Below are positions 30,135 to 36,109 of a DNA stretch of 36,109 nt, one piece after another. Within the stretch, counting starts at the first letter, position 1; each line of letters starts with the position of its first letter. A program made the translations under genes and the position numbers. The stretch spans positions 1-36,109 of the forward strand of contig JAJEDN010000066.1 in assembly GCA_022821495.1 (NCBI GenBank), written 5' to 3'. The notes beneath the pieces were generated by a model that did no database searches, was not told the DNA's origin, and saw nothing but the letters and a program-made list of their open reading frames with translations. This DNA comes from Candidatus Poribacteria bacterium. GTDB lineage: Bacteria > Poribacteria > WGA-4E > WGA-3G.

Positions 30135-30869
30135 TCATGCCATTCGTATCCCACCGTTAACATCCAGCGTCGCACCCGTCACATAGCGTCCCTCTTCCGA
30201 TGCGAGAAACACGATGGTACTCGCAATCTCCGAGGCATCGGCGACGCGCCCTAATGGAATCTGATCTGTCATATCTGGATGGTTTTTCGCCATTTCTGTC
30301 GCTGCTACACCCGGTGCGATGGAATTCACCGTGATGCTGTACGCCCCAAGCACACGCGCCAACGATTTCGTCAAACACATGACGCCCGCTTTTGAGGCAG
30401 AATACGGCGCAGACGCGACCAATCCACCGACCTGTCCTGCCAACGAACCGAGGTTGATAATCCGCCCAGACCGTTGTGCCTTCATCGTCTCCATCACTGC
30501 CTGAGAACAGAGGAAGGGACCCTTGAGATTTACCGCCATCATCCGATCCCATTCCGTTTCGGTGCATGCGTCTATTCGGGTATAACTGAAAATACCGGCG
30601 TTGTTGACCAAAATATCAATGCGTCCAAATGTCTCAAGTGTCTGTTGAACCATGCCACGCACGGATTCGCCGTCCGCCACATCTGTTTCGATCACGAGGC
30701 ATTGTCTACCGAGTGCTGTTATTTCTGCTGAAACCGCCTCTGCGTTCGCGATATTCACCTCAGGGATGACAACATCCGCACCTTCTCTCGCGAACGCGAG
30801 GCATGTCGCTTTTCCAATGCCCCCTCCGCCACCTGTAACAATCGCAACCTGCCCTTCTAAACGCATCAC
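30135..30869 (-). CDS. Short-chain dehydrogenase/reductase (classical SDR)
   Basis: 244 residues. The NAD(P) site TGGGGGIG (12-19), NNAG (89-92), and the catalytic Ser142, Tyr156 and Lys160 (PYSASKAG) are all present, as is the C-terminal VTGATLDVNGG. It resembles FabG-type 3-oxoacyl reductases and sugar dehydrogenases; no neighbouring fatty-acid genes support a FabG role. It is transcribed with the aldo/keto reductase direction but separated by repeats. Confidence 0.93.
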   Translation of the reverse strand: MMRLEGQVAIVTGGGGGIGKATCLAFAREGADVVIPEVNIANAEAVSAEITALGRQCLVIETDVADGESVRGMVQQTLETFGRIDILVNNAGIFSYTRIDACTETEWDRMMAVNLKGPFLCSQAVMETMKAQRSGRIINLGSLAGQVGGLVASAPYSASKAGVMCLTKSLARVLGAYSITVNSIAPGVAATEMAKNHPDMTDQIPLGRVADASEIASTIVFLASEEGRYVTGATLDVNGGIRMA

Positions 30870-31058
30870 TGTGCTCCTTTATCTATTTTTTAGAGTAAAA
30901 AGCCCGTAAATACGTGAACACTCCACCAAGTGCCCACACGAGACACTCGGCATGGCTGGGGTGTCCAAATAATTGTGGGTTCTACTATAAAGTGCAGTCG
31001 AGTCAGGACTGCACTCTTTTCGTCCTTGCAAAATTGCAATAAATGTAGTAATATAATT

Positions 31059-31423
31059 TTACTAAAGTTTGGATAATTTTTTCAAAAGTGAGTTCCGTAT
31101 AAGCAATGGGTTCATCACATCTGTTCAATGCAAGGAAATTAAGAGCCAACACAATACAGACAGAGAACCTCCTTGCTCCAGTGGAGCAACATATCTATAG
31201 CAGTAAGATGGGCGAAGACTTCCGCTCCAACGGAGCGGTATGTGGATATTACACATAACACTCCGCTGGAGTGTAAAAGGTTGACATGCCATTTCTATAG
31301 ATATAGCACTCCGCTGGAGTGCAGTATTTTTTATCAATTTCCTCCATATAGGAAACTACGAAAAATACATAATTCCTTGAGAATTCAACTATCACGCAAC
31401 ATGCATTTTCCAAACTTTAGTAA
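31059..31423. mobile_element. Candidate MITE: 15-bp perfect terminal inverted repeats around palindromes
   Basis: TTACTAAAGTTTGGA (31059-31073) has its exact inverse at 31409-31423, enclosing 335 bases that contain no convincing gene but four related palindromes. The gap 30870-31585 therefore holds a structured element. A 138-codon reading frame running through it is built from the palindromes and looks non-coding. The sequence to 31585 holds only the leader of the next gene, with a segment (31430-31460) similar to 32690-32716. Confidence 0.55.
31173..31322. repeat. Four covarying palindromes with a CTCC-N3-GGAG core
   Basis: TTGCTCC-AGT-GGAGCAA (31173-31189), CCGCTCC-AAC-GGAGCGG (31222-31238), ACACTCC-GCT-GGAGTGT (31258-31274) and GCACTCC-GCT-GGAGTGC (31306-31322). 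The core is constant and the outer three base pairs differ in each copy yet always pair. CTATAG motifs lie between them. Confidence 0.8.
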
Positions 31424-31585
31424 TCTTATTATCACACGAAATTTGGAAAAAGTCAACAGGTTTGATTGGTCAGTGCCATTCAGTTTGCTGTTGGTTTCAC
31501 AGATAGCATCTTGGGATAGAAGACGATTGGAAAGCGGCATTCTCTATTATTTGTTATCGCTATTTTACTTGAAAGGGGTTGGATC

Positions 31586-32554
31586 ATGAAAATAAAAGTG
31601 TTTTTGTGTTGGCTGAAGCCTGTTTTGGTCTTGGGTTTCGTTTGGAGTTTGGCATTTACAGCCGCAGCCCAGAATTATTATCCAGCAGAGGTCGGCAATA
31701 TCTGGGTTTTAGAGGACGCAGATGCTGAAGAACGGCGTACCTATAGCCTTGAAGGCCCCGAAACGGTTAACGGGACAGAGGTCATCACTTTGAAAATTGA
31801 AATAGAAGAACTTAGCACTGGAGACGTTGTTGATACTGACAAATATTTCTTAACTGTCGGCAGCGAAGCCATTAAACTCCACGGAACTGTCTTCGAGGAA
31901 GCTGCCATCAGCGGCACCGTGACAGCAGATTTTCCAACGCCTGCGACTTTTTTTCCGTTACACTTAGCACTGGGCGATAAGTGGCAGATCGTGGCGGATG
32001 CCGAAGTTAAGGCGGGCTTTTTAAAGGTAGGTGGAAAAAGCACCACTAATTTAGAAGTTGTCGGGTTTGAGGACCTTGAGACACCCGCCGGAACGTTTCA
32101 GAACTGTGCGAAGGTTGAATTGGCGTTAACGTTCTCTGCTGGAGGCTTCATAAATATCGAAGCAACGACTTACCAGTGGTTAGCTCCTGATATAGGTCCT
32201 GTTCAATATCAAAATAGTGACCGCTTGCTCTTTCGTTTAACAAGCACTAACCTCCCCACTGCGCCTGAGGTGCCTGATACCACGGAAGCAGAGGCGGAAT
32301 CTGATCCTACGGAGGAAGCGGTTACAACCGAAGCACCCCCCGAAGAAGAGCCTATGCCTGAATCGCCTCCTGAGGAAGACACTACGCCTGAACTGTCGCC
32401 TTATGATGTGAACGCTGACGGTGTTGTGAATATCTTGGACCTCTCTTTTGTCGCCGCGCGTTTGGGTGAAATGGATCCCGAAGCAGATGTAACGGGTGAT
32501 GGTATCGTTAACATTTTGGATTTAGTGAGCATCGCCCAGAATTTCAGCAGTTAA
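31586..32554 (+). CDS. Secreted QNYYP-domain protein with dockerin-like C terminus
   Basis: 322 residues: signal peptide (LVLGFVWSLAFTAAA, cleavage before QNYYPAEVGNIW), a domain to about residue 225, a Pro/Glu/Thr-rich linker (about 228-270), and a C-terminal dockerin-type I-like pair of calcium loops: DVNADGVVNILDLSFVA and DVTGDGIVNILDLVSIA. Each loop has the Asp/Asn pattern of EF-hand-like ligands. Dockerins bind cohesins; in this phylum such tails may anchor proteins to surface assemblies (inference). The domain recurs in the genes at 32971 (twice) and 35498. AAGGGG precedes the ATG. Confidence 0.8.
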   Translation: MKIKVFLCWLKPVLVLGFVWSLAFTAAAQNYYPAEVGNIWVLEDADAEERRTYSLEGPETVNGTEVITLKIEIEELSTGDVVDTDKYFLTVGSEAIKLHGTVFEEAAISGTVTADFPTPATFFPLHLALGDKWQIVADAEVKAGFLKVGGKSTTNLEVVGFEDLETPAGTFQNCAKVELALTFSAGGFINIEATTYQWLAPDIGPVQYQNSDRLLFRLTSTNLPTAPEVPDTTEAEAESDPTEEAVTTEAPPEEEPMPESPPEEDTTPELSPYDVNADGVVNILDLSFVAARLGEMDPEADVTGDGIVNILDLVSIAQNFSS

Positions 32555-32713
32555 CCTTATGTTGTTTAATTTTACGCGCCAAATCCGATTTGGTGTTTTT
32601 TCTATAGGAATCTACCACAAATTACCTGTAACCTTGAATCCAATTAAGGTGTTATAATTTTTTGCTGATAGTGTTGTAAAGTCGTTATCACACGGAATTT
32701 GGAATAAGTCAAT

Positions 32714-32911
32714 ATGGTAAACTGGAAAGTGGTATTAGCCGTGATTATCATTGCTATTCTGGCTATGGCAGTCGGAATGTGGTTTGGGTACCGGTATGTA
32801 TCTGAACAGGAGGAGATCTCCCCAGAAGTATACCCTGAACCTTCTGATGCGGCATTACCGCGCCACAATCAGCCGCGCATGCTTGCCGTTGCTCCAGCGA
32901 AAATTCCGTAG
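32714..32911 (+). CDS. Small single-pass membrane protein
   Basis: 65 residues: one N-terminal transmembrane helix (VVLAVIIIAILAMAVGMWFG), then an acidic, proline-rich tail (EEISPEVYPEPSD). It lies between two QNYYP-family genes on the same strand. The Shine-Dalgarno is weak (GGAATAAG), and the upstream 26 bases copy a segment at 31430-31460. Real gene likely from its hydrophobic pattern; function unknown. Confidence 0.5.
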   Translation: MVNWKVVLAVIIIAILAMAVGMWFGYRYVSEQEEISPEVYPEPSDAALPRHNQPRMLAVAPAKIP

Positions 32912-32970
32912 AGATGGTTTTCTATAAACATCGTTCAATTTCATGTTTTTTGAAAAAGGAGTTCTAAATT

Positions 32971-35283
32971 ATGAAAATTCCCAAATTTACGTCTTGGCTG
33001 AAACCGATCTTGGTATTAAGCATTGTCTGTAGTTTCGCACTTCCAGCAATGGCACAAAATTATTATCCATCAGAGGTCGGGAATATGTGGACTTTAAACT
33101 CGACAGATGGAACACAGCAACGTCGCTACATGATTGAGGATGCTGAAGATTTCAACGGTTTGGATGTCCGCCGCCTTAAAATTGATGAGGAGACACTTGG
33201 CACCAGTGCAATTATTCCCGACCGCTATCTTATTACAGTTGATGACAAAGGACTTACGTTGCATCGTTCTGATACGGATGAAGGGACGTTCGGGATTGCT
33301 ACAGTTATCTATGATCCGCCTACCTTCTTTTTCCCTGCGTCGCCAACACTTGGGCAAACGTGGCAGATCATGGGAGAAACGGAACTGCTGATCGTAGGCG
33401 CGGCATCTAACACAACGACTGACGAGGTGGTCGCTTTTGAGGATGTTGTGACACCAGCTGGGACCTTTGAAAATTGCGCCAAGATTCACTTAACCTACAA
33501 AATAACGACTGCACTCGTAACGCTACGTCCAGAAGAATACATCTGGCTTGCACCCGATGTGGGTCCCGTCAAATTCCAGAATTCAAACGACGTTGTTTTT
33601 GAGTTGGAAAGTTATACCTTAGTTGAACCAGTCGCTGAAAAGATGCCGCCTGCTGAGGAGACTACTGAAGTACCTGCAGAACCAACGGTTGAGGAACCAA
33701 ACGGTGATGGTGGTATGGGTATCGCACCCAATTATTATCCCTCGGAGATTGGGAACACTTGGATTTTCCTGAGTACCGACGGGACTGAACAGCGCACCTA
33801 TGCACTTGAGGGTCCCACAAACATCGATGGCGAAGCACTTATCACACTGAAAATATCTACTGAAACCCTCGGGACAAGCGAGGTTGACATTGACAACTAC
33901 TTTGTATCTGTGCGTGATGGAGGACTTGTACTGCATCGAAGTGTCACGGACGAAGGCGCGTTCGGCATCGCGGAGGCGACTTTTGATCCGCCTGTTCCTT
34001 TTTTCCCTGCCCTATTACCAATAGGACATACGTGGGACGTCGTAACGAACACGGAATTAGAAATAGCGGGTCCAGTAACGAGTACCAGTACTATAACAGT
34101 TGTCGCATCTGAGGATGTCGAAACCCCGGCTGGCACATTTGAAGATTGTGTGAAGCTTGAGATCACGGCGAAAAGCGTTAGCGCGCTTGTCGTTATACGT
34201 ACAACTTCTTATCAATGGCTGGCACCGGATATCGGTCCCGTTAAATATCAGAATGATCAAGATATTGTATATGAACTGCAAAGTTACAACTTGGTTGAGG
34301 CACCAATTACTGAAGAAGACCCGGCAACACCCGTTGTCGAAGAACCTGTGGTAACCAAAACCTTCGGCTTTGATCTCACGCTGGAACCCGGTTTGAATAT
34401 GATTTCTGTCCCATTGATGCCGGAAGAGCCTTACACTGCGAAATCATTAGCAGAAATGTTAGAGGCGACCCTTGTTATCCGATTAGATGTGTCAACTCAG
34501 GATTTTATCGCTTACACTACGGTTGATGAGGGGACTGGATTTAGCATTGATGGCGGCAAAGGTTATATCGTTAATACGCCAACTGCTGGGACAGTAACGT
34601 TCACCGGTACAGCGTGGGATAACCAACCTAAAGCCGCTGATGACGCACCCGCTGCGCCTGTACTTTCTGCCGCGAAAAATACGTGGGCGTTTGTTGTCAC
34701 GAGTGCTATCCAAGGGATGGAAACGGATACGTCTTACATTCTCGTTGCCGAAAACCTCCGGACCGGTATTATTGCCACAGAAAATATCACGAGGGGTGTG
34801 AAACGTTCTTCCGCTGTTTGGGCTGACCTCAACCGTAAGAGCGTCGTTGCAGCTGGCGATAAACTCGAAATCGCACTTTACGACGAACGCGGGAATATCG
34901 TCTCCGGTCCTTTCCAACGCACCGTTTCAACCGCTGACATTCGTAACGCCTTCCTGAATTTGCAACTGAGTGTTGGCGATGTGCGACCGAAGGATACCAT
35001 TTTGGCGCAGAACTACCCGAACCCGTTCAACCCAGAAACATGGATTCCGTATCAGTTGAGCAAATCCGCTGAAGTGTCGATCCATATTCACAATGTGGCG
35101 GGGCATCTGGTGCGTACGCTGGATTTGGGTCTGAAACCGACAGGTTCCTACATGACCCCTTCAACTGCAGCGTATTGGGATGGCAAGAACTCGGTGGGTG
35201 AGCGTGTCGCGAGCGGTGTCTATTTCTTTACGCTCCAGACCGCGGACTTCGCTGCAACCCGACGGATGGTTATCCTCAAGTAG
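32971..35283 (+). CDS. Secreted protein with two QNYYP domains and a T9SS/FlgD-like sorting domain
   Basis: 770 residues. A signal peptide (cleavage after AMA) precedes domain 1 (about 29-225) and, after an acidic linker, domain 2 (about 254-445), each running from NYYPSE(V/I)GN.W through TPAGTFE.C to YWLAPD-type GPVK.QN. Then comes a region beginning LTLEPGLNMISVPLMPEEPY (about 455-625). The C terminus carries NYPNPFNPETWIPYQL, VSIHIHNVAGHLVRTL, YWDGKNSVGERVASGVYFF and RRMVILK, the FlgD-like fold used as a type IX or related sorting signal. Probably exported to the cell surface. AAGGAG precedes the ATG; a strong terminator follows. Confidence 0.85.
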   Translation: MKIPKFTSWLKPILVLSIVCSFALPAMAQNYYPSEVGNMWTLNSTDGTQQRRYMIEDAEDFNGLDVRRLKIDEETLGTSAIIPDRYLITVDDKGLTLHRSDTDEGTFGIATVIYDPPTFFFPASPTLGQTWQIMGETELLIVGAASNTTTDEVVAFEDVVTPAGTFENCAKIHLTYKITTALVTLRPEEYIWLAPDVGPVKFQNSNDVVFELESYTLVEPVAEKMPPAEETTEVPAEPTVEEPNGDGGMGIAPNYYPSEIGNTWIFLSTDGTEQRTYALEGPTNIDGEALITLKISTETLGTSEVDIDNYFVSVRDGGLVLHRSVTDEGAFGIAEATFDPPVPFFPALLPIGHTWDVVTNTELEIAGPVTSTSTITVVASEDVETPAGTFEDCVKLEITAKSVSALVVIRTTSYQWLAPDIGPVKYQNDQDIVYELQSYNLVEAPITEEDPATPVVEEPVVTKTFGFDLTLEPGLNMISVPLMPEEPYTAKSLAEMLEATLVIRLDVSTQDFIAYTTVDEGTGFSIDGGKGYIVNTPTAGTVTFTGTAWDNQPKAADDAPAAPVLSAAKNTWAFVVTSAIQGMETDTSYILVAENLRTGIIATENITRGVKRSSAVWADLNRKSVVAAGDKLEIALYDERGNIVSGPFQRTVSTADIRNAFLNLQLSVGDVRPKDTILAQNYPNPFNPETWIPYQLSKSAEVSIHIHNVAGHLVRTLDLGLKPTGSYMTPSTAAYWDGKNSVGERVASGVYFFTLQTADFAATRRMVILK

Positions 35284-35313
35284 GAGACACGCATATTTAA
35301 CACGCTTTAATGA

Positions 35314-35347
35314 AACGCCTTGATGTCAGCATCAGGGCGTTTTTTTT
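35314..35347 (+). terminator. Strong intrinsic terminator
   Basis: AACGCCTTGATG (35314-35325), loop TCAG, then CATCAGGGCGTT (35330-35341): a 12-bp stem with one wobble, followed directly by a run of T. Confidence 0.92.
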
Positions 35348-35410
35348 ACCACACCGTAGGCGTACTTTGTATTAAGTAGGACCTACGCATTCCGTCTTAA
35401 AGTCCTCCTA

Positions 35411-35459
35411 CCCCCCTGATAAGGGGGGATAAAGGGGGGTTGGGGATTTAGGGGGTTTA
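35411..35459. repeat. Diverged copy of the REP-like CCCCC/GGGGG hairpin
   Basis: CCCCCCTGATAAGGGGGG (35411-35428), followed by GATTTAGGGGG at 35445-35455, is the same core as at 28884, with longer G/C runs and an extra duplicated segment. Confidence 0.75.
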
Positions 35460-35497
35460 GAATACCAAAACCCTATTAAAAAGAAAAGGGGATTCAA

Positions 35498-35995
35498 GTG
35501 ATAAAAAACACTGTATTACTCGCTGTGATACTCTGTACTTTCGTTAGCACAACATCCGCACAAAATTACTACCCTACAGATATTGGGAATACTTGGATCA
35601 TGGAAAGCACTGATGGTACTGAGCGTGTCACTTACACGCTTGAGGCAGCCGACGAAGCACTCAACGGTGAAGCATTTCGCACCCTTAAAATTATAACAGA
35701 GGTGTTAGGGACAAGCTCGGCTAATACAAACACATTCCTTGTTGAGATTGATGAGGAAGGGCTGAAACTTCATAAAGTTGTCGCAGAACTCGGTGATGTG
35801 TTCGGTATATCGCGTATCGAATTCTCACCACCTGCTATCTTTTTTCCACCGACACTTCAAGTTGGAGAAGTATGGGAGACGCTTGGTGAGACAGAGGTAT
35901 CGCTGGTAGGCATGGTTACAGTCTCAAGTACAAACGAAGTCGTCGCCGTAGAAGATGTAGTTACACCGGCTGATATTTCTCAAAAGATTGTTTGA
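35498..35995 (+). pseudogene. Third QNYYP-domain gene, truncated by frameshift
   Basis: A GTG start with AAGGGG upstream, a signal peptide (cleavage before QNYYPTDIGNTW) and 150 residues matching the paralogues to EDVVTPA. There the paralogues continue GTFENC/GTFEDC, but here the frame goes to DISQKIV and stops. The next frame reads YFSKDCLSQ followed by TAG where the paralogue has GAG, so both a frameshift near 35970 and a nonsense change separate it from the rest of the domain. No sorting tail follows before the window ends at 36109. A decayed copy, or a short secreted single-domain form. Confidence 0.65.
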
Positions 35996-36109
35996 GTCAA
36001 TAGTTACAGGTGTTGTTGTGTATTTAGTTGATGAAAATGCGCGCTGATGATAGACAACATCTGCCTATCACCGGAAAGTTGGAGTTTTATCTGATGAAAA
36101 GTGAGGCGT

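Noticed and set aside
31173..31589. A 138-codon plus-strand ORF before the dockerin-type gene
   Set aside because: It runs through the palindromes and inverted repeats, has no Shine-Dalgarno, and reads as low-quality sequence repeating the palindrome translations.

Overview
The window looks like a chromosomal segment of an uncultivated Gram-negative bacterium, most probably Candidatus Poribacteria or a close relative. WaaA (Kdo transferase) points to a lipopolysaccharide outer membrane. The secreted protein ending NYPNPFNPETWIPYQL..., the phytanoyl-CoA dioxygenase, FkbM, DNRLRE and Rpn-type nuclease genes, and the many short palindromic repeats between genes fit that lineage. The assignment rests on recognising families, not on a search. 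There are no tRNA or rRNA genes and no CRISPR array.

Layout. 1-800: the degenerate 3' end of an IS200/IS605-type tnpB, then a tandem REP-like array. 805-6957: a housekeeping block in the order small membrane protein, yggS, proC, yggT, an IleRS-like gene, lspA, secreted protein. The IleRS-like gene occupies the usual ileS slot but has lost the HIGH, KMSKS and editing signatures. 7056-10421: fmt, a kinase-less PASTA protein, rpe (apparently with an AUU start) and rsmE. 10559-12357: a nearly leaderless M20 peptidase gene convergent with a moaD-moaE pair; MoaD carries three residues beyond its Gly-Gly end. 12619-15942: NTF2-like lipoprotein, folB, a phosphodiester glycosidase-like protein and a DNRLRE protein.

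15943-18950 is accessory: a MITE-like inverted-repeat region, an Rpn-family nuclease with a (GIEQ)n tract, a small coupled ORF, and a patatin phospholipase behind a perfect sigma-54 promoter. 19067-20783 (minus strand) carries trxA and waaA. 21081-25451 is a Tat-exported molybdenum hydroxylase operon of the PaoABC type (2Fe-2S, Moco and FAD/4Fe-4S subunits) ending in a 79-residue Cys-rich protein. The moaD/moaE pair nearby would supply part of the cofactor pathway. 25604-30869: a CopD-like membrane protein, coupled phyH-fkbM, a secreted protein of unknown function, then an aldo/keto reductase and an SDR on the minus strand.

30870-36109: a palindrome-rich element with 15-bp terminal inverted repeats, followed by three members of a secreted 'QNYYP-EVGN-W' domain family. 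One ends in a dockerin-like module, one in a T9SS/FlgD-like sorting domain, and the third looks broken.

The most unusual items are the catalytically dead IleRS paralogue, the sigma-54-controlled patatin, the AUU start of rpe, the MoaD tail, and the covarying CTCC/GGAG palindromes.
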